A stretch of 64,000 nt of DNA from Accumulibacter sp. Its GTDB lineage: Bacteria; Pseudomonadota; Gammaproteobacteria; Burkholderiales; Rhodocyclaceae. Positions 33,108-44,430 of this stretch are shown one piece after another. The notes under the pieces are model-generated. The model was not told the origin of the DNA. It made no database searches and worked only from the letters and a program-made list of their open reading frames with translations. The stretch lies in the NCBI RefSeq assembly GCF_023806635.1, contig NZ_JAMTDQ010000006.1, positions 1-64,000 of the forward strand, in the 5' to 3' direction. Both the position numbers and the translations under genes were made by a program. Within the stretch, counting starts at the first letter, position 1; each line of letters begins with the position of its first letter.

Positions 33108-33818
33108 TTACTTGACGTCCTTCCAGTAGGCTTTCTTCAATGCGTAGGCAAAACCGAAGAGCACCACGAGGAAGGCGAGGACGCCAAAGCCCAGGTTCTG
33201 CCGGAATCCCGCATGCGGCTCGGCAAGCCAGACCATGAAACCGACGAGGTCGCCGATGAGCTTGTCGTACTCGGCGGCAGACAGGCTGCCCGGCGCCATC
33301 AGCTCGAGCTTGTGATCCTTGTTCATTACCTGCACACCCTGCAGCTGCCAGAGTACGTGCGGCATGCCGACGTTCTCGAAGACGACGTTGTTCCAGCCGG
33401 TCGGCCGCTTGTCATCGACGTAGAAGGATCGCAGGTAGGTGTACAGCCAATCCGCACCGCTGCCGTCTGCCGACGACCGGGCTCGAGCGATCAGCGTCAG
33501 GTCCGGCGGCGCGGCACCGAACCATCTCTTCTGCTCATCGGGGCGAGCGGCAACGCGCATCGTCTCACCGATCTTCTCGGCGGTGAACATCAGGTTGTCG
33601 CGTACCTGCTGCTCGGTCAGGCCCAGTTCGGTCAGTCGCGAGTAACGGGCGAAACTGGCGCCATGGCAGTTCAGACAGTAGTTGACGAATGTGCGGGCGC
33701 CGCTCTGCAAGGCAGCATTGTCGCCTTGTACGTTGGGCGCCCTGTCGAGATGGATGGCAGCGCCGCTGGCCAGGGCAAGGGCCGGCGCGAAGAGCAGCGC
33801 GGCAAGCAGTTTTTTCAT
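33108..33818 (-). CDS. petC: Cytochrome c1 subunit of the bc1 complex
   Basis: Heme-c subunit of ubiquinol-cytochrome c reductase, 236 residues. It has a signal peptide (MKKLLAALLFAPALALAS), one heme-binding site YCLNCHGASF, and the axial-ligand region NVVFENVGMPHVLW. A C-terminal anchor helix, GFGVLAFLVVLFGFAYALKK, ends in YWKDVK. The ATG at 33818 is chosen over 33827 because AGGA is then nine bases upstream and the signal peptide starts there. It lies 13 bases downstream of petB. Confidence 0.95.
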   Translation of the reverse strand: MKKLLAALLFAPALALASGAAIHLDRAPNVQGDNAALQSGARTFVNYCLNCHGASFARYSRLTELGLTEQQVRDNLMFTAEKIGETMRVAARPDEQKRWFGAAPPDLTLIARARSSADGSGADWLYTYLRSFYVDDKRPTGWNNVVFENVGMPHVLWQLQGVQVMNKDHKLELMAPGSLSAAEYDKLIGDLVGFMVWLAEPHAGFRQNLGFGVLAFLVVLFGFAYALKKAYWKDVK

Positions 33819-33831
33819 TTTGTCCATTCCT

Positions 33832-35151
33832 TTACATCGTCACGCGATCAGGTTCCGGCTCGTACTTGTCTATCTTCGACCACCACGGCATGGTCAGGAA
33901 GAAAAGGAAGTAGTAGGCGGTGAGGATCTGCGCAACCGGGGCGCCCGGGATGACACCGAAGAAGGCATACGAAGGCGGTTGCGTACCCAGGAATCCAAGC
34001 AGGACGAAGGAAATGACGAACAGGGTCAGCAGGGTCTTGAAGATCGGGCCACGGTAGCGAATGGACTTCACCGGGCTGCGGTCGAGCCACGGCAAAAAGG
34101 CGAGGATCACGACGCCGGCCCCCATCAGCACGACGCCCCAGAACTTCGCGTCGATACCGAACAGCGGCCAGACCATCGCCCGCAGCAGAGAGTAGTAGGG
34201 CGTGAAATACCAGACCGGGGCAATGTGTGGCGGGGTCTTCAGTGGATCCGCCGGCAGGAAGTTGTTGTACTCGAGGAAGTAGCCACCGCCCTCCGGCGCG
34301 AAGAAGACGATGATCGAGAAGACCATCAGGAAGACCACGACGCCGACAATGTCCTTCACCGTATAGTACGGGTGGAAGGGGATGCCATCGAGCGGATTGC
34401 CATGGACATCCTTGCGTTTCTTGATCTCGACGCCATCCGGATTGTTCGAGCCCACTTCGTGCAGCGCCAGGATGTGTGCCGCAATGAGGCCGAGGAGGAC
34501 AAGCGGAACGGCGATGACGTGAAACGAGAAGAAGCGATTGAGCGTCGCGTCGCCGACGACGAAGTCGCCGCGAATCCAGATCGACAGCGGCTCGCCGATC
34601 AGCGGAATGGCCGAGAACAGGTTGACGATGACCTGCGCTCCCCAGAACGACATCTGCCCCCAGGGCAACAGGTAGCCCATGAAGGCTTCGGCCATCAGGC
34701 AGAGGAAGATCAGCGTGCCGAAAACCCAGATCAGCTCGCGCGGCTGCCGGTACGAGCCGTACAGGAGGCCACGGAACATGTGCAGGTAGACGACGATGAA
34801 GAATGCCGACGCGCCCGTCGAGTGCATGTAGCGGATCAGCCAGCCCCAGTTGACGTCGCGCATGATGTATTCGACGCTGGCAAAGGCGACCGGGATGCCG
34901 TTTTCGTTGAGCGACGCGTCCGGCTTGTAGTGCATGACGAGGAAGATGCCGGTAACGATCTGGATGACCAGCACCAGCATCGCCAGCGAACCGAAGAAGT
35001 ACCAGAAGTTGAAGTTCTTGGGCGCGTAATACTCGGACAGGTGTCCGCGCCACATCGAAGTCGCCGGGAAGCGCGCATCGAACCACTCGATCAGGTTGCC
35101 CTGCAGCGAGCCGTCAGACTTGTATTTTTCGAAGTTGGTATTCGACGCCAT
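33832..35151 (-). CDS. petB: Cytochrome b subunit of the bc1 complex
   Basis: Di-heme cytochrome b that oxidises ubiquinol across the inner membrane, 439 residues with eight or more membrane segments. Helix motifs carry the four heme histidines: RYMHSTGASAFFIVVYLHMF and the later RFFSFHVIAVPLVLLGLIAAHILALHE region. The Qo-site signature is EGGGYF here in place of PEWY. The protein is a full-length fused b-type rather than split b6 plus subunit IV. It is separated from petA by three bases. Confidence 0.95.
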   Translation of the reverse strand: MASNTNFEKYKSDGSLQGNLIEWFDARFPATSMWRGHLSEYYAPKNFNFWYFFGSLAMLVLVIQIVTGIFLVMHYKPDASLNENGIPVAFASVEYIMRDVNWGWLIRYMHSTGASAFFIVVYLHMFRGLLYGSYRQPRELIWVFGTLIFLCLMAEAFMGYLLPWGQMSFWGAQVIVNLFSAIPLIGEPLSIWIRGDFVVGDATLNRFFSFHVIAVPLVLLGLIAAHILALHEVGSNNPDGVEIKKRKDVHGNPLDGIPFHPYYTVKDIVGVVVFLMVFSIIVFFAPEGGGYFLEYNNFLPADPLKTPPHIAPVWYFTPYYSLLRAMVWPLFGIDAKFWGVVLMGAGVVILAFLPWLDRSPVKSIRYRGPIFKTLLTLFVISFVLLGFLGTQPPSYAFFGVIPGAPVAQILTAYYFLFFLTMPWWSKIDKYEPEPDRVTM

Positions 35152-35154
35152 GGC

Positions 35155-35751
35155 TTAGGCCCCCTTCTTGTCTTCGCCGATAAGGATCCTCTTATCGGAC
35201 AGGTACATGTGCCGGGGCACCTCGAGATTGTCGGGTGCCGGCTTGCTCTTGAAGACCCGGCCGGCGAAATCGAAGGTCGAACCATGGCAGGGACAGAGGA
35301 AACCGCCCAGCCAGGCGCTGTCCATCCCCTCTTCCGTACCGCGCCTGAACTTCGCCGAGGGCGAGCACCCGAGATGCGTACAAATACCCACAACGACCAT
35401 GATCTCGGGCTTGATCGAACGTGTTTCGTTCCGGCAGTAATCCGGCTGCATGTTCTTTTCCGACTTCGGGTCGGCCATTTCGCCGTCGAGCTTGGGCAGC
35501 GTCTCCAGCATGTGCGTCGTACGGTTGATGATCCACACCGGCCGACCACGCCACTCGACGGTGATCATCTGGCCGGGCTCAAGACTGCCGATATCGACTT
35601 CAACCGGTGCGCCGGCCGCCCTGGCCCGCTCGGACGGCAGCATGCTGGAGACGAAGGGTACGAGCGCAGCGATCGCCCCCACCCCGCCAACCGCAGCGGT
35701 GGCAACGATCAGTCGCCGCCTTCCGCCGTCCACCTTGCACTCATTGCTCAT
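35155..35751 (-). CDS. petA: Rieske iron-sulfur subunit of the bc1 complex
   Basis: 2Fe-2S protein that passes electrons from quinol to cytochrome c1, 198 residues. An N-terminal membrane anchor with a Tat-like start (GGRRRLIVATAAVGGVGAIA) precedes the cluster domain. The ligands lie in CTHLGC and CPCHGS. ATG 35751 is used because the frame upstream runs into the promoter. It is first in the petABC-sspAB run. Confidence 0.95.
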   Translation of the reverse strand: MSNECKVDGGRRRLIVATAAVGGVGAIAALVPFVSSMLPSERARAAGAPVEVDIGSLEPGQMITVEWRGRPVWIINRTTHMLETLPKLDGEMADPKSEKNMQPDYCRNETRSIKPEIMVVVGICTHLGCSPSAKFRRGTEEGMDSAWLGGFLCPCHGSTFDFAGRVFKSKPAPDNLEVPRHMYLSDKRILIGEDKKGA

Positions 35752-35801
35752 AGCGCTGATCCCTAGGACATAGTAAGAGTTGCTGCATACCAAACCGCAA
35801 C

Positions 35802-35831
35802 ATTATACGCCAATCTCCATACGGTTTTGAA
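35802..35831 (-). promoter_or_regulatory. Sigma-70 promoter of the petABC operon
   Basis: On the minus strand a perfect -10 TATAAT (35807-35802) lies 18 bases from a -35-like TTCAAA (35831-35826). The predicted start is near 35795, leaving a leader of about 45 bases before petA. Confidence 0.7.
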
Positions 35832-35851
35832 TCCGGAACCGCCGCAAGACC

Positions 35852-36454
35852 CTATCCGGCGAGCGGTCGGCGTTCTCGCAGAGCCTGCGCCAGAGTCCCG
35901 GCATCGACGTATTCGAGCTCGCCACCGACCGGCACGCCGCGTGCGATTCGCGATACGCTGACGCCACGACTGCGCAACATCTCTCCGAGGTAGTGTGCCG
36001 TCGCCTCCCCTTCGTTCGTGTAGTTGGTGGCGATGATCACTTCACGCACCACCCCATCACACGCGCGCGCGAGCAATCGCTCGAGGCGCAGTTCGGCCGG
36101 TCCGATGCCATCGAGCGGCGAGACACGCCCCATCAGCACGTAGTACAGCCCGGCGTACGCATGCGTCTGTTCGAGCATGTTCATGTCGACCGGCGTCTCG
36201 ACGACGCACAACAGGGCAGGATCCCGCTTGCTGGACTGGCAGCGCGAACAGATCTCCGATTCGCTGAAGGTGTTGCAGCGCTGACAGTGCCGCAGCGCCG
36301 CCAGTGCGAGTTGCAACGACCCAGCGAGACGCTGCGCGCCCTCGCGGTCGTGCTGCATCAGGTGATAGGCCATCCGCTGCGCCGACTTCGGCCCCACGCC
36401 CGGCAGACAGCGCAGAGCCTCGATCAGCGACTCGAGGCTCGACGGCGTCGTCAT
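35852..36454 (-). CDS. recR: Recombination protein RecR
   Basis: DNA repair protein of the RecFOR pathway, 200 residues. It has an N-terminal helix-hairpin-helix ([17 protein letters not shown]), a zinc finger with four cysteines (CQRCNTF and ICSRC), a Toprim domain ([15 protein letters not shown], then [20 protein letters not shown]) and the Walker-like C-terminal [17 protein letters not shown]. Its ATG shares its last base region with the ybaB stop, in the conserved dnaX-ybaB-recR order. Confidence 0.96.
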   Translation of the reverse strand: MTTPSSLESLIEALRCLPGVGPKSAQRMAYHLMQHDREGAQRLAGSLQLALAALRHCQRCNTFSESEICSRCQSSKRDPALLCVVETPVDMNMLEQTHAYAGLYYVLMGRVSPLDGIGPAELRLERLLARACDGVVREVIIATNYTNEGEATAHYLGEMLRSRGVSVSRIARGVPVGGELEYVDAGTLAQALRERRPLAG

Positions 36455-36777
36455 CAGAACGGCATCTTGAACCCGGGCGGCAGGTTTAGTCCTGCCGAGA
36501 AGCCGGCCATCCGTTCCTGCGAGGCCTGCTCAGCCCGTCGCATCGCGTCGTTCAGAGCCGCCGCCACCAAGTCCTCGAGCATCTCGCGGTCGTCCATCAC
36601 CGACGGGTCGATCGTCACCCGCCGCACACTGTGCGCGCAGGTCATCAGCACCTTGACCATGCCGGCGCCGGCTTGCCCCTCGACTTCGAGCTCCGCCAGC
36701 TGCTCCTGCGCCTTCTTCATGTTTTCCTGCATCTGCTGGGCCTGTTTCATCAGGCCGGCGATTCCACCTTTCATCAT
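36454..36777 (-). CDS. YbaB/EbfC family nucleoid-associated protein
   Basis: Small DNA-binding protein, 107 residues, that forms tweezer-like dimers and is encoded between dnaX and recR in most proteobacteria. Recognisable parts are the N-terminal helix [20 protein letters not shown], the strand [19 protein letters not shown] and the C-terminal [18 protein letters not shown]. It overlaps recR by one base and follows dnaX after about 20 bases. Confidence 0.95.
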   Translation of the reverse strand: MMKGGIAGLMKQAQQMQENMKKAQEQLAELEVEGQAGAGMVKVLMTCAHSVRRVTIDPSVMDDREMLEDLVAAALNDAMRRAEQASQERMAGFSAGLNLPPGFKMPF

Positions 36778-36798
36778 TTCTCTTGCCTCGATGCTTTC

Positions 36799-38457
36799 TC
36801 AAACGGGTTTGATTGACGATTCGATCAGGGTCGCGTCGAACATCTCGATGATCTCGCGCACGAACCCATCCTGCTCGACCGACGCGATCGCGCGGTCCAT
36901 GCGCTCCTGGCGGTCGCGTTGTGCCGCCGCCGCCGGAGTATCACCCGCGCCCTCCGCAACCGCGATGCCCAACTGCATCGGCATGGCGAAATAATCGACG
37001 AGTGCCTGCTGCAGCTTGTCCTGCGCCGCCCTCATCAGTAGATGGCGATGCCTTGGCGCCAGCTGCAGCTGGATGCGGCCGGCTGCCAGCTCGCACAGCT
37101 CGCAGTGCTGCGCCAGTTCACGCGCCATGCCACTTGGCTTGATGGCGGCAAGCAGCTCGTGCCAGTCGCTGGCTGGCGATGCCGGCCCCGGCCCGACACG
37201 CGCCGGCACCAGTGGCGGCGTTGGCGGTGGCGCGGCTCGCCCGACGCCAACCGAGGCATCGGCACGGGAAGGCTGCGACGGCCTCGTCGCATCGGCGAGC
37301 GGCAGTGACTTCGTGGACGGCCGGCCGGCGCTGCTGGCCGCCGCCAGTGCCCGCCCGCTGGCGGCCTCCTCCGACTCGGGACGGAAGGCATGCAGGCGCA
37401 ACAGGGTCATCACGAAACCGGCCTGCTCGTCTGGCGCCAGCGGCAGCTCCTGACGACCATGCACCGCCATCTGATACGCCAGCTGCACATACTCCGGGTC
37501 GAGTCGGGCAGCGATGCCGAGCAGTCGCGCACGCTCCGGAAGATCGTCGGCGATCGCCTGCGGCGCGAGTTGCGCGACCTGCACGCGAGTGAACAGGGCT
37601 GCCAGCTCCTGCAGGGCGGCATCGAACGATAGGCTGCGCGCCGCCATATCATCGGCCACCTGCAGCATTCCTGCTGGGTCGCCGGCAAGCAGGGCGTCGA
37701 GAATGGAAAACAGGTGGTCCAGATCGACGGCACCCAGCATTTGCCTCACCAGAGCTTCCTCGACCCTCCCCGAACCATGCGCAATCGCCTGGTCGAGCAA
37801 GGACAGCGCATCGCGCATGCTGCCCGCAGCCGAGCGTGCGAGCAGTTGCAGCGCCCCCGCCTCGGCGCCGATCGCCTCCTCTTCGAGAATCTGCCGCAAG
37901 TGGCTGGCAATCAGGGGCGGCGTCATCTGCTTCAGATTGAACTGCAGGCAGCGCGAGAGGACGGTGACCGGAATCTTCTGTGGATCGGTCGTCGCGAGAA
38001 TGAACTTGACATGCTCGGGCGGCTCCTCGAGGGTCTTCAACATCGCGTTGAAAGCCGAGTTGGAGAGCATGTGCACCTCGTCGATGACGTACACCTTGAA
38101 GCGGCCTCTTGTTGGCGCATAGACCGCATTATCGAGGAGCTGCCGCATCTCGTCGACCCGGGTATTGGTTGCTGCATCGACCTCGAGGAGGTCGACGAAG
38201 CGCCCGGCATCGATTTCCTGGCAGGCGGAACAGAGCCCGCAGGGCGCCGCGGTGACGCCTGTTTCGCAGTTCAGTGCCTTGGCCAGGATGCGCGCCAGCG
38301 TCGTCTTGCCAACCCCCCGCGTGCCGGTGAACAGGTAGGCATGGTGCAGGCGCTGCGCCGTCAGCGCATGCTCGAGCGCGCGCACGACGTGTTCCTGTCC
38401 GACGAGGCTGGCAAACGTGCGCGGGCGCCATTTGCGCGCCAGGACCTGATAGCTCAT
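36799..38457 (-). CDS. dnaX: DNA polymerase III subunit gamma/tau
   Basis: Clamp-loader ATPase, 552 residues. The AAA+ core has Walker A GTRGVGKTTLARIL, a zinc module (CGLCSACQEID with an upstream Cys), DEVHMLS for Walker B and TTDPQKIPVTVLSRCLQF for the sensor and SRC motif. A Pro/Ala-rich linker (about 385-430) separates the gamma part from a shortened tau-type C-terminal domain. No frameshift signal like the E. coli slippery A-run is visible. It begins at ATG 38457, with a TAGAAT only a few bases upstream. Confidence 0.95.
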   Translation of the reverse strand: MSYQVLARKWRPRTFASLVGQEHVVRALEHALTAQRLHHAYLFTGTRGVGKTTLARILAKALNCETGVTAAPCGLCSACQEIDAGRFVDLLEVDAATNTRVDEMRQLLDNAVYAPTRGRFKVYVIDEVHMLSNSAFNAMLKTLEEPPEHVKFILATTDPQKIPVTVLSRCLQFNLKQMTPPLIASHLRQILEEEAIGAEAGALQLLARSAAGSMRDALSLLDQAIAHGSGRVEEALVRQMLGAVDLDHLFSILDALLAGDPAGMLQVADDMAARSLSFDAALQELAALFTRVQVAQLAPQAIADDLPERARLLGIAARLDPEYVQLAYQMAVHGRQELPLAPDEQAGFVMTLLRLHAFRPESEEAASGRALAAASSAGRPSTKSLPLADATRPSQPSRADASVGVGRAAPPPTPPLVPARVGPGPASPASDWHELLAAIKPSGMARELAQHCELCELAAGRIQLQLAPRHRHLLMRAAQDKLQQALVDYFAMPMQLGIAVAEGAGDTPAAAAQRDRQERMDRAIASVEQDGFVREIIEMFDATLIESSIKPV

Positions 38458-38463
38458 GCGCGG

Positions 38464-38469
38464 ATTCTA
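38464..38469 (-). promoter_or_regulatory. Possible -10 element adjoining the dnaX start
   Basis: The minus strand reads TAGAAT six bases before the dnaX ATG. If used, transcription would start at or near the A of ATG, giving a leaderless mRNA. No strong -35 is seen. Confidence 0.3.
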
Positions 38470-38574
38470 GCAGATGGCGCCGCGGGCCCCGTCACAGTTT
38501 GCTTGCCACCGGTGCCGCGGGAGGGCGCCCGGGCCATGCCGTCGGCCTGCATCGACACGACCACAGAAGGAAAT

Positions 38575-38670
38575 GGCGAGCCTTACCCCCGGCACTCGCA
38601 TCAGACGGCTGTGGCTGCTTCCTTCCGGACCTGACCAGGTTCACCATCCTGCGATGCGGGGAGACCCGCC
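38575..38670 (-). ncRNA. ffs: Signal recognition particle 4.5S RNA
   Basis: On the minus strand the sequence contains the universal SRP core: GGTGAACCTGGTCAGGTCC followed by GGAAGGAAGCAGCC, that is, the GGAA tetraloop and the asymmetric loop. The flanks pair as GGCGGG...GGCTCGCC, closing a single long hairpin of about 96 bases, the bacterial small-SRP form. It binds Ffh for co-translational membrane targeting. Its location next to dnaX is common in proteobacteria. The exact ends are estimated from the terminal pairing. Confidence 0.93.
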
Positions 38671-38683
38671 GGAGCGAATGCTA

Positions 38684-38912
38684 TCACATCAACCGCCGCC
38701 GCGCCCGAAATGCGGCAGGAAGTCGGCACGAAAGGAGCCTCGCTGCACTGAGTACAGGTATAAGGAGCCTTGGGAGCCTCGTGATGAAAACCGAAGACCT
38801 TGATGCGCGACCGCGAGGGGTTGACCATCCCCGTATTCTCATGAGAACAGGCCATTTCGCACTGCAGGCGCCCGGTACCCTTGCCCGGGTCGATGTGCAA
38901 CGATTATTCCAT
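38684..38912 (-). pseudogene. Decayed 4Fe-4S ferredoxin of the aldehyde:ferredoxin oxidoreductase-associated type
   Basis: From ATG 38912 (GAGGAGA ribosome site) the frame reads Met-Glu, a TAA, then SLHIDPGKGTGRLQCEMACS, NPSRSRIKVFGFHHEA, YTCTQCSEA and TSCRISGAAA. This matches the ferredoxin partner of AOR-type oxidoreductases, whose first motif is normally CTGCLQCE. Here two of those cysteines are replaced (GTGR), and codon 3 is a stop. The frame fades at about 38684, just before the 4.5S RNA gene. No oxidoreductase gene is beside it. The call as a pseudogene is firm; the partner assignment rests on sequence pattern. Confidence 0.75.
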
Positions 38913-39278
38913 GACGTCTCCTCCTCTGGGTGACCGATGATCCTGCGGCCCGACATCGCGTCTTCTGCGATCGATGGATCACTATGGGCAAGAGGAGAGA
39001 TCAATTGAGGTTGCGCTGCAGCAATTCCTGCTGCGCACTCTGTCGATTGGTCGCTGCGACAAAGCTGGCATGCGGCGGCCGACAGCCGGCGGCGCATCGG
39101 CACGAACTCGGGCGGCGGGCAGCGAATGCCTTAGAATCCGCCTTTTTCCGTCCACCCGCCGCCTGGCGGCAGGTCGATGGCGCATGCTGCCGGAGGAGGA
39201 GCCCTCTCGCCGCGGCACCAGAAACCCGGCGCAGGTGCTGGTGGCGGCAACGCGCCGCCACCCTACGTGAAAATCGTG
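38913..39278. other. Gap between the ferredoxin relic and the phosphoglycerate mutase gene
   Basis: No gene is recognised in these 366 bases. A -10-like TAGAAT at 39132-39137 faces the downstream gene without a good -35. The many overlapping open frames are compositional. Confidence 0.4.
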
Positions 39279-39929
39279 ATGACCAAGAACGAAGCCACCC
39301 GAATCTGCCTCGTCCGCCATGGCGAGACCACCTGGAACGCGGAAAAGCGCATTCAGGGTCAGATCGACATCGGACTCAATGCCGCAGGTCTGGCACAGGC
39401 GCAGGCGGCGGCAGACTGGCTCGCTGCCGGAAGCGCGGTGACTGCCCTGTACAGCAGCGACCTCCTGCGCGCACGCCAGACGGCCGAGCGCATCGCCCAC
39501 AGGCTGAAGCTTGTGCCCGCTTTCCGGCCGGAGTTTCGCGAACGACGCTACGGGTTCTTCGAAGGGCTGACCTACGACGAGTCACGCGCGCGCTATCCAG
39601 CGGATTACCACGCCTTCGAGACCCGCGATCCAGACTTCGTGATCCCGTTCGGCGGCGAGAGCCTGCTGCAACTGCACACCCGCGTCAGCGGCGGTCTGGG
39701 CCAACTGGCCGCCGCACACGAGGGAGAAACGATCATCGTCGTCACGCACGGCGGCGTCCTCGACATCGTCAACCGCCTGGCGCGCGGCAATCCGCTGTCC
39801 GCCCCACGCGACTTCCTGATTCCGAATGCCGCCATCAACTGGCTGTGCGTCCGTGGTCAGCAATGGATCCTGGAAAGCTGGGGTCAGACCGAACACCTTG
39901 CCGGTTTCGGGCTCGACGAGTTGCCCTAG
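39279..39929 (+). CDS. Histidine phosphatase (phosphoglycerate mutase-like) family protein
   Basis: A 216-residue member of the histidine phosphatase superfamily, with the catalytic RHG motif in ICLVRHGETTWNAEKRIQGQ and the acid Glu in FRERRYGFFEGL. The second-His motif is IIVVTHGGVLDIV. It resembles GpmB/CobC-type phosphatases more than true glycolytic mutases, so the substrate is open. ATG 39279 is chosen; a GTG four codons upstream is possible. It converges on the CBS-domain gene. Confidence 0.88.
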   Translation: MTKNEATRICLVRHGETTWNAEKRIQGQIDIGLNAAGLAQAQAAADWLAAGSAVTALYSSDLLRARQTAERIAHRLKLVPAFRPEFRERRYGFFEGLTYDESRARYPADYHAFETRDPDFVIPFGGESLLQLHTRVSGGLGQLAAAHEGETIIVVTHGGVLDIVNRLARGNPLSAPRDFLIPNAAINWLCVRGQQWILESWGQTEHLAGFGLDELP

Positions 39930-40083
39930 ACGGTGCGTCGAATCGGGATAGGGAGACCAACCGGCTGGAGCACTGGTGCCCGGATGCCGCCCCCACGGCC
40001 ACCGTTGGCGGGAGGCATTGCTGGCGGCAGGTGACGAGCGCGCAAGGAGACCCGGAAGTTTCGCCGGGCAAGCGCTACCTGTG

Positions 40084-40512
40084 TCAGCCGGTGATGTACT
40101 TCTCCATCTGCTCGATGATGAACTTCTGCTCGCAGATCGTTTCCTTGACCACATCACCGATGGAAACGATGCCGACGACCCTGCCTTCGGCGAGCACCGG
40201 CAGGTGACGGAAGTGCTTCTCGGTCATGATGGCCATGCACTCATCGACGGTCTGCTCCGGTGTCACGTAGAGCACCTTGTCGGACATGATCTCGCCGACG
40301 CGGGTTTCCTTGGACGCCTTGCCCTGCAGGATCACCTTGCGCGCATAGTCCCGTTCGGACAGGATGCCGACGAGCTTGTCGCCGTCGAGTACCAGGACGG
40401 CGCCGACGTTGGCATCCGACATCACCTGCAAGGCACGGAAAACCGGATCTTCGGGCGAGACAACCGCCAAGTCTGCGCTCTTGGCAGCGAGGATTTGCCT
40501 GAGTGTCTTCAT
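40084..40512 (-). CDS. CBS-domain pair protein
   Basis: A 142-residue stand-alone protein with two CBS motifs forming one Bateman module, which usually binds adenine nucleotides. Repeat 1 is VFRALQVMSDANVGAVLVLD with LVGILSERDYARKV, and repeat 2 is TVDECMAIMTEKHFRHLPVL with VVGIVSIGDVVKE. ATG 40512 starts the domain (MKTLRQILA); the far longer open frame upstream covers the cytochrome gene and is not real. It lies 131 bases downstream of cytochrome c4 and may be cotranscribed. Confidence 0.9.
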   Translation of the reverse strand: MKTLRQILAAKSADLAVVSPEDPVFRALQVMSDANVGAVLVLDGDKLVGILSERDYARKVILQGKASKETRVGEIMSDKVLYVTPEQTVDECMAIMTEKHFRHLPVLAEGRVVGIVSIGDVVKETICEQKFIIEQMEKYITG

Positions 40513-40643
40513 GAAGCGTCCTTTCTGGTCCGTGAGGCACCCGCTGTGAAACGCCCGAAGCGCGCTCCGAGGGGTGGGAAAAGGGCTGGCGGTTGCGCAG
40601 TGAAGGGCACGGCCACCGCCGGCACCAGCCGGCCGCCAGAGGT

Positions 40644-41279
40644 CTAGCGCAGACCTGCAGCGTACTCGGCAACCGCGTTGATCTGGTGATCGGAAAGCTT
40701 GCCGGCGATGACCCGCATCATCTTCTCCGAATCGTTGGCCCGCTCGTGACTTCGGAAGCTCTTCAACTGGGCTGCGGTATACTCGGCGTACTGACCCGCC
40801 AGGCGCGGATACTGGCTTGGCAGACCGCCGCCAGCCGGGCCGTGGCAACCGGCACACGCCGGCACGCCCTTGGAAAAATCCCCCATCCGCCAGATGGACT
40901 TGCCCTCCGCCAGGAGCTTCTCCTCCTTGGCCACGGAGGGCTTGATCTTCTGCTGTGCGAAATAGAGCGCGAGAGCGTGCATCTCCTCGTCCGACAGCGC
41001 CGCAACCATGCCGCCCATGATCGCGTTGTTGCGCACCGGCGGCTTGCCATCGATCGACTTGAAGTTGCTCAGCTGTTTGTAGAGATACTCGGGGAGCTGA
41101 CCGGCGATGATCGGATTGGCCGCCGCCGGACTGTTGCCGTCGGCACCATGGCAGGCCACACAGACGCCCTCGGCGATTTCCCTGGCCTTGGCCAGGTCGG
41201 GCTTTGCCTTCGCCTGATCGGCGGCAAGGACGGGGAGACTGGCGGCCAGGAGAACCGCAAGTGCCGTGGTACGAATCAT
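40644..41279 (-). CDS. Di-heme cytochrome c4-type protein
   Basis: Periplasmic electron carrier, 211 residues. It has a signal peptide ([20 protein letters not shown]) and two c-type domains with heme sites [11 protein letters not shown] and [11 protein letters not shown]. Each is followed by a Met ligand region ([10 protein letters not shown] and EKMMRVIAG). This is the cytochrome c4 layout. ATG 41279 is chosen for its GGGAG ribosome site. It is divergent from engB; in related genomes c4 and engB are neighbours. Confidence 0.92.
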   Translation of the reverse strand: MIRTTALAVLLAASLPVLAADQAKAKPDLAKAREIAEGVCVACHGADGNSPAAANPIIAGQLPEYLYKQLSNFKSIDGKPPVRNNAIMGGMVAALSDEEMHALALYFAQQKIKPSVAKEEKLLAEGKSIWRMGDFSKGVPACAGCHGPAGGGLPSQYPRLAGQYAEYTAAQLKSFRSHERANDSEKMMRVIAGKLSDHQINAVAEYAAGLR

Positions 41280-41430
41280 GTCCAAACTCCCAATGACAAC
41301 GATGACTGAGCTGAGGCCTGCGAAGCCGGGCAACAAGCTGGTATTCTATATCAGTTTGGCAGCGGGGCGAGTTCCTCCCACCCACGCCACCTTGGCACCC
41401 ATCCTCCTTCCACCACCCATCGGCTTCCCC

Positions 41431-44414
<2,984 letters not shown>

Positions 44415-44430
44415 CGTTCGCACTCTCGGC

